A DNA stretch of 15,230 bases from JASFRS01 sp050114795 (GCA_050114795.1 JASFRS010000052.1:1-15230); one strand, 5' to 3'. Numbered from the stretch's first letter, positions 6,181 to 13,866 are shown. Made by a program: numbers and translations. The notes: generated by a model from the sequence alone, not told the origin.

Positions 6181-8430
6181 ATGGCTTCAGTCGTTTTAGG
6201 CACGGTCGGGAATGTTATTGGCGGCCCTCTGGGTGGATTTTTTGGGCGTTTTATCGGCGGCGTAATAGACGGAGGGTTGGGTGTCGGTTCGAGTAGCTCC
6301 AGCCGCAGGGTTGAAGGCTATGCGATACAAAATTCTGCTTATGGTGTGCCAATCCCATTGGCTTATGGGGTGGTGAGGATTGCCGGCAATGTCATTTGGT
6401 CAGATGGTTTAATTGAATACCAGGAAAGCGAAAGTTCTGGCGGTGGTAAGGGCGGGACGAGTAGTGGCGGAACGACGACCGTCTATCGTTATACATCTTC
6501 CTTCGCTATTGCTTTATGTGCTCGGGAAGTACAACGAATTGGGCGAATTTGGGCGGATGGTAAGCTTATTCGTGAAGATGGTGGAACGCTCAATGTTAAT
6601 GGCCAGCTTCGCACATATTTAGGTAGTGAAGATCAGCAGGTTGACCCTGTCATGGAGGCTGCTCTTGGGGTAGGGCAGGTACCTGCTTATCGAGGGTTGA
6701 CCTATGTGGTGTTTGAAGATTTGGAGCTTAACGAATTTGCTAATCGTGTCCCGAATTTGACATTTGAGGTTATTGCAGATCAAGGTCAGGTTGCTTTATC
6801 TGCACTCATTTCTGATCTCGCAACTATTGGTGAATTTGAGCAGATTGATACGTCCAATTTATCGCCCACTGTTAAAGGCTATGTTTTGGATGGGAGTTCG
6901 ACATTTCGGGATGCTTTGGATGATTTGGGAGCTTATCACGAATTTGTCTGTGTGGAGCGTGGGCGCGATCTTCTGTTTAAGGATCTGCCAAGCCAAGCAA
7001 TTCTTATATCGGACAATGAACTTGGTGCGCGAGAGCATTTGCAAAGCGGCCAAAGTTTGGAATCCGTTCGTGTCCAGGATTGGGAGTTGCCTTCGGAGGT
7101 CCTGGTGGAATATCTCGATCCGGCACGAGACTTTCAGGTCAATGTCCAGCGCGCGCGCAGGTTGACGAGTAGAAGAGGTAGGCATGTTAGTCATCGCGCC
7201 AATGTTGTGGTTACTGCGCAAACTGCAAAGGCAGCGGCTGAGCGGGCATTAAATACAGCCTGGACTGGACGTGAACAGGCTGTAGTCAGTTTGCCGGCAT
7301 CCCGATTTGCAATTGAAGCGGGCGACTTTGTAACGACCAGCTATGATGGAACTAGCCATCCAATTCTCGTTGAGGAACGCGCTGTAAACGGCACTATGAT
7401 GCGCCTGAGTGGTCGACATTATGCAAGCGAAAATATGGTGTTCAATGTCTTGGCCGATAGCGGTTCGGACATTTCTCAGACAGCAGCGAGTCAGGGGGTT
7501 ACTCATTTTGAATTGCTTGATGTGCCGCTACTACCCGGTGAAAATTCTGATACACCTCGTTATCTGTTTGTTGCAAGCGGTGAAAATGCTGCTTGGCGTT
7601 CTGCGACTTTGTTTGAAAGCCTGGATAATGAGACCAGTTTTACCAGGCGGGCAAGCACACAGAATGCGGCGGTGCTTGGTGTGGTTGAAACACCTCCAGG
7701 ATTTGCCGCTAGTACTGTTTGGGATGAGTTGAACCGACCTATTGTTCAATTATATGACCCTACACGCGATTTGGAATCTAAACCTGAATTGTCTTTGTTC
7801 AATGGCGCGAATGCGGCGGTCTTTGGAGGTGAAATTATTCAATTTCGTCAAGCCAGCGCTTTGGGTGGTGGGCGGTTTGAGTTGTCGGGGCTTTTGCGTG
7901 GGCGATTGGGTACCGAGAGCGCCATTTCTTCGCACCAAGCGGGTGAGGCTTTCATATTGCTGGACGCATCTGCTGTTGCATCAATTGCTACTAATTTGGG
8001 GCATGTTGGGCAAAGTCGTGCCTATAAAGCCGTGGGTGCTTTGGAGCCCTTGGAAACTGTTGGGTCTCAAAGTTTCTTTTTTGCGGGGCAAAGCCTTCGC
8101 CCGCTCTCGCCCGTGCATGTTCGAGCCTTTAAACATGAGACAGGAGATGTGGATGTCTCCTGGATCCGGCGCAGTCGCTTGGGTGCAGAGTGGATTGATG
8201 GGACTGATGCGCCGCTTGGGGAGACGAGTGAAGTTTATGAATTAGAAATCTTGGCACCTGACATGTCGGTTCTGCGGCAGATTAACCTGTCTTCGCCTGA
8301 GTATATTTATACATTGGCGCAGCAGCAGGCAGATTTTGGCTTCGGGATAAGCTGGCTACACGTGCGCATCTACCAACTTTCTGCTTTGGTTGGGCGTGGG
8401 GCTGTTGCAGACCATCAATTTGAATTTTAA
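6181..8430 (+). CDS. GTA gp15-like baseplate/host-specificity protein lacking the TIM domain
   Basis: The ATG at 6181 follows an AGGAG at 6169-6173 (spacing 7) and gives 749 residues; an upstream in-frame ATG at 6133 lies inside the peptidase gene and has no such site. The N-terminus is a glycine-rich hydrophobic stretch (residues 4-36), as in gp15 proteins. A Gly/Ser loop (about 86-98) precedes the family pattern YRYTSSFAIALC and GRIWADGKLI. YRGLTYVVFEDLELNEFANR and NLTFEV follow. In RcGTA gp15 (about 1300 residues) a TIM-barrel glycosidase-like domain comes next; here the sequence runs directly into what looks like the Phage-tail_3 domain and an Rcc01698-like C-terminus. The protein would form the tail-tip megastructure that recognises the cell. 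Confidence 0.86.
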   Translation: MASVVLGTVGNVIGGPLGGFFGRFIGGVIDGGLGVGSSSSSRRVEGYAIQNSAYGVPIPLAYGVVRIAGNVIWSDGLIEYQESESSGGGKGGTSSGGTTTVYRYTSSFAIALCAREVQRIGRIWADGKLIREDGGTLNVNGQLRTYLGSEDQQVDPVMEAALGVGQVPAYRGLTYVVFEDLELNEFANRVPNLTFEVIADQGQVALSALISDLATIGEFEQIDTSNLSPTVKGYVLDGSSTFRDALDDLGAYHEFVCVERGRDLLFKDLPSQAILISDNELGAREHLQSGQSLESVRVQDWELPSEVLVEYLDPARDFQVNVQRARRLTSRRGRHVSHRANVVVTAQTAKAAAERALNTAWTGREQAVVSLPASRFAIEAGDFVTTSYDGTSHPILVEERAVNGTMMRLSGRHYASENMVFNVLADSGSDISQTAASQGVTHFELLDVPLLPGENSDTPRYLFVASGENAAWRSATLFESLDNETSFTRRASTQNAAVLGVVETPPGFAASTVWDELNRPIVQLYDPTRDLESKPELSLFNGANAAVFGGEIIQFRQASALGGGRFELSGLLRGRLGTESAISSHQAGEAFILLDASAVASIATNLGHVGQSRAYKAVGALEPLETVGSQSFFFAGQSLRPLSPVHVRAFKHETGDVDVSWIRRSRLGAEWIDGTDAPLGETSEVYELEILAPDMSVLRQINLSSPEYIYTLAQQQADFGFGISWLHVRIYQLSALVGRGAVADHQFEF

Positions 8431-8447
8431 TCATAGAGGATTGAGAC

Positions 8448-8909
8448 ATGGGTACTTTGACCCCACGCTTTGATTTGCCGTTGATTGCTGTCAACCAGGC
8501 TCAAAAGGATGTCACGCATAATGAAGCTGTTACAGCGTTAGATGTATTAAGTCATCTTGTTATCCAAAGCCGTATATTGAATAGCCCACCTTTATCTCCT
8601 CAGGTTGGAGAGGCTTGGATTGTTGATGTGGGGGCAATCAATGAATGGGTTAATCAAGACGGTAATATCGCATTTTGGACTGGGGGTGGTTGGCGGTTTG
8701 CACCTGCGCAAGATGGCGTTCATGCCTGGGTCTTAGATGAGATGAATGTCGTCAGATATATGCAGGGCGTATGGGTTGTGGTTTTGGCCGCCCCTCAGCC
8801 TGCAATTTCAGACCCTAATGGAGGAGTGATCAATGACGTTGAGGCTCGCGCCGCCATTTCCAGCATATTAACAACGCTTCGTACTCATGGTCTAATTGCA
8901 ACAATTTGA
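8448..8909 (+). CDS. DUF2793 tail-associated protein
   Basis: This 153-residue protein has the DUF2793 signature: TPRFDLPLIAVNQAQKDVTH at the N-terminus (residues 5-24), PPLSPQVGEAWIV, and GGGWRFAPAQDGVHAWVLDE (79-98). DUF2793 genes commonly close tail clusters in alphaproteobacterial prophages and GTAs and are thought to be fibre or receptor-binding parts. An AGAGGA site precedes the ATG by 8 or so bases, and the gene follows the gp15-like gene by 17 bases, so it belongs to the same operon. The C-terminal third has no recognised motif. It is the last tail gene; no clear terminator hairpin follows it. Confidence 0.87.
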   Translation: MGTLTPRFDLPLIAVNQAQKDVTHNEAVTALDVLSHLVIQSRILNSPPLSPQVGEAWIVDVGAINEWVNQDGNIAFWTGGGWRFAPAQDGVHAWVLDEMNVVRYMQGVWVVVLAAPQPAISDPNGGVINDVEARAAISSILTTLRTHGLIATI

Positions 8910-8955
8910 ATGAAATTGGACTTGCCACAGCTTTTCCTTGGATTTGCCTTAACTC

Positions 8956-8982
8956 TTGCCTTTTTCTGGTAAATCATACATT
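8956..8982 (+). promoter_or_regulatory. Possible promoter of the OmpA-family gene
   Basis: The 162-base gap between the DUF2793 gene and the OmpA gene is AT-rich on its left side. TTGCCT at 8956-8961 and TACATT at 8977-8982 are 15 bases apart, shorter than ideal. A second TTGCCT lies at 8944-8949. A transcript from here would have a leader of about 80 bases. The call is a plausible guess from position and weak box matches. Confidence 0.25.
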
Positions 8983-9071
8983 TGTGGATGAAATTGCTTA
9001 CCCAATGCAGTTGGCTTGGAGTTCTCAGGGGCAGTGGGGCGGCGTTATTTCCTAGATGCAGGGAGAGGAAA

Positions 9072-10202
9072 ATGCGAAAACTGTTCATCGCTGCGCTGTT
9101 GGGGGGCAGTGCCAGTATCAGTACGGTGCAAGCACAGGACAGTGACAAAGGCTGGTTTGCAGAATTTCTAGTTGGGCCAAATTTTATCCAGGCCGAAACC
9201 CATAGAGATGCATTAGATAATGATGTGTTGAGGTTGGATACTTCAACAGGCATTACTGCTACACCTCAAATTGGTTATGATTTTGGTCCGTTTAGATTGG
9301 GCGCTGAAGTTGGTTATCAACGTGGTTCTATCAATAATGCCACGAATTTTGGTAATTTTGGTGCCGGTGTTCCCGTCGATAATCTTGGCAGCATTCCGGG
9401 TAGCCGTTCGGCTTGGTCCTATATGTTGAATGGCACATTGGACACGCCGACTCGCGGTGGCTGGGGTGCTTATGCTGGTATGGGCGTTGGTGCAGCAAGG
9501 ATTAAAGTTAATAATGCTCGCTATGACTCAACTTTATTAGTTGATGACTCTGATACGGCATTTGCGTGGCAGGCATTTGCTGGGCTTCGTAAGAATCTAA
9601 ATGAGCGTGCGGCACTCACAGGTCAAGTGCGCTATTTTCTTACAGATGATGCCCGGTTTAGTGATGGATTCGGGCGGGATTTGCGTGGTGATTTTGAAGC
9701 TGTTTCAGTCTTGTTTGGCTTAAGCTTTAAATTTGGTGCGGCGAAAAAACCTGAACCAGAGCCGGAAGTAGCACCGGCACCAGCCCCTCGTGCTGAACCA
9801 GAGCCACAGCCAGCGCCTCCACCACCTCCGCCTCCACCACCGGAGCCGGAGCCTGTTGTGATTCCAGGGCCGTTTATTGTCTTCTTTGGCTTTGATAGCG
9901 CGGAAATCACGCAAGAGGCTGCGGATATTATTCGTGATGCTGCTGAGGCGTTTAAGGATACAGGGCAGGCTCAGATTATGTTGGATGGTCACACTGATCG
10001 CGCCGGTGCGGATAAATATAATCAACGTTTATCGGAGCGTCGCGCAGTTGCTGTGCGTGCAGAGCTCGCACGCAATGGCGTTGATGCCTCCGTTGTGTCC
10101 GTTAATGGCTATGGCGAAACAAAAACCCTGATTAATACGCTAGATGGTGTGCGTGAACCGCAAAACCGGCGTGTGGAAATTACTTTTCCACAAGATAATT
10201 AA
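9072..10202 (+). CDS. OmpA-family outer membrane protein with peptidoglycan-binding domain
   Basis: The ATG at 9072 follows GGAGAGGAAA and starts a 376-residue protein with a signal peptide (MRKLFIAALLGG to VQAQ, cleavage near residue 22). The mature N-terminal part (about 25-220) is an OmpA-like beta-barrel with alternating aromatic and glycine residues (PQIGYDFGPFRLGAEVGYQR). A Pro/Glu/Ala linker (about 225-260) spans the periplasm. The C-terminal OmpA domain (about 265-376) has the diaminopimelate-binding pair at the family spacing: D309 in GHTDRAG and R324 in LSERRA. It anchors the outer membrane to peptidoglycan. The frame stays open upstream to 8982, but that start has no ribosome binding site and would bury the signal peptide. 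Confidence 0.95.
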   Translation: MRKLFIAALLGGSASISTVQAQDSDKGWFAEFLVGPNFIQAETHRDALDNDVLRLDTSTGITATPQIGYDFGPFRLGAEVGYQRGSINNATNFGNFGAGVPVDNLGSIPGSRSAWSYMLNGTLDTPTRGGWGAYAGMGVGAARIKVNNARYDSTLLVDDSDTAFAWQAFAGLRKNLNERAALTGQVRYFLTDDARFSDGFGRDLRGDFEAVSVLFGLSFKFGAAKKPEPEPEVAPAPAPRAEPEPQPAPPPPPPPPPEPEPVVIPGPFIVFFGFDSAEITQEAADIIRDAAEAFKDTGQAQIMLDGHTDRAGADKYNQRLSERRAVAVRAELARNGVDASVVSVNGYGETKTLINTLDGVREPQNRRVEITFPQDN

Positions 10203-10220
10203 TTCAGGTTGCAGAACAAT

Positions 10221-10255
10221 AAACCTGCCATCCTTTAGGGGTGGCAGGTTTTTTT
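10221..10255 (+). terminator. Intrinsic terminator after the OmpA gene
   Basis: A 10-bp perfect stem, AAACCTGCCA (10221-10230) with TGGCAGGTTT (10242-10251), extends inward by a T-G and two C-G pairs to a 5-base loop. A run of seven T (10249-10255) follows. This is a textbook + strand terminator, 18 bases after the OmpA stop codon. Confidence 0.9.
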
Positions 10256-10267
10256 ATGAGGCTAGTT

Positions 10268-10612
10268 ATGAGTTCAAACATAATCCAATATGAAGACTTT
10301 CTGCGTGTTGATTTGCGTGTGGGAACTATCGTGCATGCTGAAAAATTTCCTCAGGCGCGCAAGCCAGCTTATATCGTGCATGTGGATTTCGGCTCTGAAA
10401 TTGGGGTTTTGAAGTCGAGCGCGCAGATTACGGAGCTTTATGAAATTAGTGATTTACCAGGCAAGCAGGTACTGGGTGTAGTCAATTTCCCTAAAAAGCA
10501 GATTGGACCTATACAGTCCGAATTTTTGCTTACGGGATTTTTCAATGAAGGTGGAGCTGTTGTGCTTGCTAAACCTGAAGCAAAAGTTCCAAATGGAGCG
10601 CGGCTTTGTTAA
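10268..10612 (+). CDS. csaA: CsaA, tRNA-binding-domain chaperone-like protein
   Basis: The 114-residue protein is close in length to Bacillus CsaA (about 110). It is a single EMAP/tRNA-binding OB-fold domain: [20 protein letters not shown] (residues 10-29), [13 protein letters not shown], then KSSAQIT (49-55), [16 protein letters not shown] (65-80) and the conserved SEFLLTGF. CsaA is a dimer with chaperone and tRNA-binding activity, linked to protein export in Bacillus. I chose the ATG at 10268 because GAGG lies at 10258-10261, six bases ahead; earlier in-frame starts (10241, 10256) lie in the terminator. Its stop overlaps the stop of the convergent gene by four bases. Confidence 0.93.
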   Translation: MSSNIIQYEDFLRVDLRVGTIVHAEKFPQARKPAYIVHVDFGSEIGVLKSSAQITELYEISDLPGKQVLGVVNFPKKQIGPIQSEFLLTGFFNEGGAVVLAKPEAKVPNGARLC

Positions 10613-11130
10613 TTCTGGTTGGAAGCTTCTATATGCCTATTGGAAGGGCACTGCTGCAGCGTTGAATTGATTACACTGTTTGTCGCTGCGATTTGTTCCA
10701 GGGTTTTGCCACCTGGGTTAAGAGCCTTGAGACCCAGTTCCGCTACTTTAAAACAGAAGTCTCGATCTTTATATGCCTTGCTTGAAATGGAATTGGCTAA
10801 ACTCGTGATATGGCGGTCCATCGCTCTCTGGTATTTCTTGCCGATAGCGCGCTGGAAATAGCCTTTTAATGTTTGATTGTAAGCTGACACGATTGCGCCA
10901 TGACGCTGGATAAAAATATTGTAATTTCCAGTCAGATTCAAATTGGAGGCATTCCGACATTGGAGCGCACCCACCATGAGTGTCGTTTGCAGACGTCTAA
11001 TCTTTTCTGCAGCGCTTTCAGACTCATTCAAACATTGCGTTTGAGCAGCTACTGTCGAGTTGATTGCAAAATACATTGTAATCACGATAACAGTAAAACG
11101 CTTCGGCAATGCCAACAAAAGTCGTTTCAT
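10609..11130 (-). CDS. Secreted four-cysteine protein of unknown function
   Basis: From the ATG at 11130 (GAG four bases upstream) the product has 173 residues; an upstream ATG at 11163 would add 11 hydrophilic residues before the signal peptide and is less likely. A signal peptide ([11 protein letters not shown], then a hydrophobic core, ending VAAQ near residue 30) points to export. The mature part is mainly helical, with [32 protein letters not shown], an [10 protein letters not shown] segment and FCFKVAELG. Four cysteines (33, 58, 126, 161) could form two disulfides in the periplasm. I recall similar uncharacterised secreted proteins in other alphaproteobacteria, but no function. It is convergent with csaA. 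Confidence 0.85.
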   Translation of the reverse strand: MKRLLLALPKRFTVIVITMYFAINSTVAAQTQCLNESESAAEKIRRLQTTLMVGALQCRNASNLNLTGNYNIFIQRHGAIVSAYNQTLKGYFQRAIGKKYQRAMDRHITSLANSISSKAYKDRDFCFKVAELGLKALNPGGKTLEQIAATNSVINSTLQQCPSNRHIEASNQN

Positions 11131-11177
11131 TTTCTCGGCCCCCCAATTCCGGTCCGTACGCATAATTTTTGGTACTC

Positions 11178-11206
11178 TTTATAAGTGTGGGGCCTATCTC
11201 TGAAAC
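11178..11206 (-). promoter_or_regulatory. Possible promoter of the four-cysteine secreted protein gene
   Basis: On the minus strand a TATAAA box (11183-11178) follows GTTTCA (11206-11201) with 17 bases between. The predicted start near 11171 leaves a leader of about 40 bases before the ATG at 11130. The -35 match is weak. Confidence 0.3.
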
Positions 11207-11224
11207 AATTTTTAACTTGTAGGG

Positions 11225-11752
11225 TTAATTTCTTATTTCAGGGATTTCTTTCAAATTTTTCAGCCAATTTTTAACACGTTTCTCATTCACACCAAAGTCG
11301 CTGTGGCCATATACAGAACGACTATAGATGGCGAGAGTTGATGAATTTGGCCCAAGTTTAATAAAGCGTACAGTGACAATATCGGGATATCTCATGATAT
11401 TTGTGCGCACAATATAATCGCTTTGAGGGGGGTGATCGCTTTGCCTTTTTAATTCTACATTATTTTGCGTTAGCGCAATTGCTTCGAATTTGTTTCTTAG
11501 ATTTCTGACGTTTAGTTTGAAAATAGGGGCGTTGTCGTGAGCTGTGGTTTTCGCGCATAGATCGCGGGGGCATATAAGAAATTGATTTGGGCGTTCGTGG
11601 AGAGCCAGGGTTTCAAATTCGATCTCAGGTAACGGATCGGGATAGGAAAAGAACCGTTCAAGCCGCTTTTCCCCGCCTGGTCCAAAGGCATAGAATGCAC
11701 TAAATATGAGCATGAGTACCACAACAAGGGTTAGTATCTTCAATAGACTCAT
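11225..11752 (-). CDS. DUF1499 family membrane-anchored protein
   Basis: This 175-residue protein has one N-terminal membrane helix (about residues 5-25) and then a DUF1499 domain (about 45-172). The most telling stretch is TLAIYSRSVYGHSDFGVNEK (138-157), followed by RVKNWL; the S-R-S-x-x-G-x-x-D-x-G-x-N-x-x-R core is the end of DUF1499. An NQFLICPRDLC segment near residue 55 is also typical, with a CxxxxC pair (C61 and C66). Function is unknown for the family. The ATG at 11752 has no clear ribosome binding site. No terminator was noted at its 3' end, 95 bases before the next gene on the same strand. Confidence 0.85.
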   Translation of the reverse strand: MSLLKILTLVVVLMLIFSAFYAFGPGGEKRLERFFSYPDPLPEIEFETLALHERPNQFLICPRDLCAKTTAHDNAPIFKLNVRNLRNKFEAIALTQNNVELKRQSDHPPQSDYIVRTNIMRYPDIVTVRFIKLGPNSSTLAIYSRSVYGHSDFGVNEKRVKNWLKNLKEIPEIRN

Positions 11753-11771
11753 ATGGCTTGCCTATATATTA

Positions 11772-11802
11772 AAGGCCGAAAATTCAGAGAATTCCCGGCC
11801 TT
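11772..11802 (-). terminator. Intrinsic terminator after the SCP2-domain gene
   Basis: Arms AAGGCCG (11772-11778) and CGGCCTT (11796-11802) enclose a second stem, AATTC (11081-like inner arm at 11781-11785) with GAATT (11789-11793), leaving a three-base loop. On the minus strand the hairpin is followed by TTTAATATATA, a moderate T-rich tail. It lies 26 bases past the stop of the SCP2 gene. Confidence 0.7.
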
Positions 11803-11827
11803 CTAGCATAATTTAATAGCTTTTCGA

Positions 11828-12127
11828 TTAGCCGAGAATTTGACCTAAGCGCATAGCAAGGCCCATATCGCCCTCAACTTTAAGCTTGCCCATCATAAAT
11901 GCCATTTGAGCATTTTGTTCGCCGCTGGCGATAGCTTTATAGTCATCCAGGGTAACTTTGATTGTCACGTCTGATGCGCCATCCTCATTATTGACTACTG
12001 CAGGGCTTTGAGAGTCATCAATGCGTAAAATGCCATCATCGCCAAAGTCGAATTTAATGACTTTCCCAATGCCGGCACCGTCGCCAATTCGCTCTTGCAT
12101 TTGTTGTGTAACTTCCCCAAGTGACAT
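11828..12127 (-). CDS. SCP2 sterol-carrier-domain protein
   Basis: This 99-residue protein is a stand-alone SCP2 domain: GKVIKFDFGDDGILRIDD, then VNNEDGASDVTIKVTLDDYK, and the ending AQMAFMMGKLKVEGDMGLAM, where G-K-L-x-x-x-G-D-M is the family hallmark. SCP2 domains bind hydrophobic ligands such as fatty acyl chains or sterol-like lipids; many alphaproteobacteria have such single-domain cytosolic forms. No signal peptide is present. The ATG at 12127 follows AAGGAG by about seven bases on the minus strand. It has its own terminator and lies downstream of another terminator, so it is probably a separate unit. Confidence 0.93.
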   Translation of the reverse strand: MSLGEVTQQMQERIGDGAGIGKVIKFDFGDDGILRIDDSQSPAVVNNEDGASDVTIKVTLDDYKAIASGEQNAQMAFMMGKLKVEGDMGLAMRLGQILG

Positions 12128-12207
12128 GTCTGACTCCTTGCTTATGACTATTGTTTCTCACTGGAGCACACGCTAGCACGCGTAGCGCTGCGGTAAAGTC
12201 TTTTGCG

Positions 12208-12245
12208 AAAAAAAGCCGCCGTCAGATAATCAGACAGCGGCTTTT
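12208..12245 (-). terminator. Terminator after the acidic lipoprotein gene
   Basis: AAAAGCCGC (12211-12219) pairs with GCGGCTTTT (12237-12245), and an inner GTC/GAC pair (12221-12223, 12233-12235) follows one mismatch. On the minus strand the stem runs into seven T (complement of A at 12208-12214). The T-rich side on the + strand means it could act both ways. It lies about 30 bases beyond the lipoprotein stop. Confidence 0.85.
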
Positions 12246-12276
12246 GCTTTTATTCAAAGATTTGACCGTTACGGAA

Positions 12277-12654
12277 TCAGGGTTTTGGCATCTCGTCTTC
12301 GACGTCGTCAGCGGCGTCTTCTGCCTTCTCTTTCATACCCTGTAATAGGTCTTTGCCTTCGTCTTTGGCTTCATCCATCATTTCTTCAGTCGAATCCATA
12401 GCGTTGTCGACTGCGTCTTTTGCATTGTCCATGGTGTCATCAGCCATATCTTCGGCAGCACCATAGGCTTCATCGACTTCGTCGGCCATGTTGTCTGCGG
12501 TATCACCGGCGTCTTGCATCATTTCTTCAGCAGCCGTATCAGCAGCTTCTTCCGCATCCTGACTTTTTTCCTCGCTACAAGCTGTAACGGATATTAAAAG
12601 GCCTGCTGCTAAAGCATAGGGTATGCTCTTAAGCAGCTTTTCTTGAAGTGACAT
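12277..12654 (-). CDS. Acidic helical lipoprotein
   Basis: This 125-residue protein starts at an ATG after GAGGAGGT on the minus strand. A lipoprotein signal peptide ends in a VTAC lipobox with the lipidated cysteine at residue 26. The mature 100 residues are extremely rich in Asp, Glu, Ala and Met, with repeated short units such as DNMADEVDEA, EDMADDTMDN and AKDAVDNAMD. This predicts long amphipathic or disordered helices, reminiscent of LEA- or apolipoprotein-like proteins. The residue after the cysteine is Ser, which under the E. coli +2 rule would favour the outer membrane. It lies 21 bases after the AsmA-like gene, so the two are probably cotranscribed. No function can be assigned. Confidence 0.87.
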   Translation of the reverse strand: MSLQEKLLKSIPYALAAGLLISVTACSEEKSQDAEEAADTAAEEMMQDAGDTADNMADEVDEAYGAAEDMADDTMDNAKDAVDNAMDSTEEMMDEAKDEGKDLLQGMKEKAEDAADDVEDEMPKP

Positions 12655-12675
12655 AATTTACCTCCTCGCTTATGC

Positions 12676-13479
12676 TCATTTCTTCTTTCCAAAAAGACCC
12701 TTAAGACCTTCCTTGGCCTTGTCCCCAAGAGTCTCCTTGACCTGGTCTTGGAGGTTTTCGTCAAGATTGACTTTGTCTCCAAGAGCCTGCTGGAGCAGCT
12801 TTTTGCCTTCTTGCGATGCAAGGGCTTTACCGACTTGAGGCATAAGCGCCTCCATAGCCAGTCGTGCTGCCTCTGATGGGGGGATCCCCCCCTCCTTAAC
12901 GCCGATATTCGTTAAACGCACATCGGCTAAGGTCATGGAACGATCTCCTAAACCGAGAGCTTCCAGACCCTTTTCCCCACTAATAAATTGTAAATTGGCG
13001 CCCGTAATAACGAGTTCTTCAATCGCGACCTTCGCGCTTGGCGCGGCATCTTCATCAGTCGCAGTCGGGCCGGTGAAGGCTTCGATATTTCTTTGAAGGG
13101 CATCAAGATTGGTCCCACTCTTACCCCGTTCATACACAATTGCCGGTGCTTCTATGGCAATACGTTTGATTAAAATCGTGTCTTCAAACAATGATTCTGG
13201 TTTAAGAGCGACGTCGATGTTGTCGACCTTCATTGTATAGGGAGCAGAAAAACCCTGCGGTGACCCAATGACAAAGCCACTTAACCCCGCCTCACCCGCC
13301 ATAGGTGAAAACCTCACAGCTTGAAGCTCAACGCTTGTGCCGGTAACCTTTGGGCCATATTCCTCTACACCGTCTCGAATTAGAGACTGGCCATTGAAAT
13401 AAACAAAAATGGCAGAACCAATTATAACAATAAAAACCAGAGCAATAAGTGCGCCTAAAATTTTGAATACTGCACGCAT
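12676..13479 (-). CDS. AsmA/DUF748-like membrane-anchored periplasmic protein
   Basis: The chosen ATG at 13479 gives 267 residues; GGAGG lies 12 bases ahead, a rather long spacing. The ATG at 13500 would add seven residues but has no site close by. One N-terminal helix (VFKILGALIALVFIVIIGSA) anchors the protein, leaving the rest periplasmic. The pattern VELQAVRFSPMAGEAGLSGF, VDNIDVALKPESLFEDTILI and IAIEAPAIVYERG is typical of AsmA-like proteins: beta-strand repeats with an L-x-I-x-x-P motif. The C-terminus is helical and charged, ending GLFGKKK. Such proteins are linked to outer membrane lipid transport, but this is a small member and its role is inferred. The acidic lipoprotein gene follows closely. 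Confidence 0.82.
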   Translation of the reverse strand: MRAVFKILGALIALVFIVIIGSAIFVYFNGQSLIRDGVEEYGPKVTGTSVELQAVRFSPMAGEAGLSGFVIGSPQGFSAPYTMKVDNIDVALKPESLFEDTILIKRIAIEAPAIVYERGKSGTNLDALQRNIEAFTGPTATDEDAAPSAKVAIEELVITGANLQFISGEKGLEALGLGDRSMTLADVRLTNIGVKEGGIPPSEAARLAMEALMPQVGKALASQEGKKLLQQALGDKVNLDENLQDQVKETLGDKAKEGLKGLFGKKK

Positions 13480-13500
13480 GAATATATCGAGCCTCCGCAT

Positions 13501-13866
13501 AAAGCTGATTTAGTGCATGCCCCTCTCCCCAGGGGGACACATTAGCTGGTTAGTCTATGACACTACAGCCAAAGATGCCAGTGAGTTGTAATGTGACTCT
13601 CATTTGTCACGGAAAAAGGGCGGTTGATGGGGCGATATGCATGGCTGCGTGTGGTTGGAAATCCGTGACACCAAAAGATTCGTCCAACTAAGCTCTTTAA
13701 ATTTATTTTGAATCTAAAAGGAATTGTTGTTTCCAATTATATGTACTCTGAAGTCGAAGAATATATAATTATGTTTCTCACCGGAGCTCTGTCTTTGTGA
13801 AAAGACTAGTTTTTTGTTGCCTTTCCAAAAAACACTTCTCAAAGTTGCAATTACATTGCGTTTATT
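13501..13866. other. Left part of the divergent intergenic gap
   Basis: I see no convincing gene here. A small C/G hairpin (CCCCT at 13520-13524, AGGGG at 13531-13535) lies in the leader of the AsmA-like gene. Further right it is AT-rich, with an inverted repeat AATTATAT (13735-13742) and ATATAATT (13763-13770). The right arm contains a perfect TATAAT (13764-13769), but no good -35 box is placed before it. Promoters for the divergent genes must lie in this gap, but I cannot fix them. Confidence 0.5.

Noticed and set aside
8982..9071. Upstream start adding 30 residues to the OmpA-family protein
   Set aside because: It would bury the signal peptide and has no ribosome binding site.
9632..10025. 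Gly- and Trp/Arg-rich open frames on the minus strand
   Set aside because: They mirror the proline-rich linker of the OmpA-family gene.
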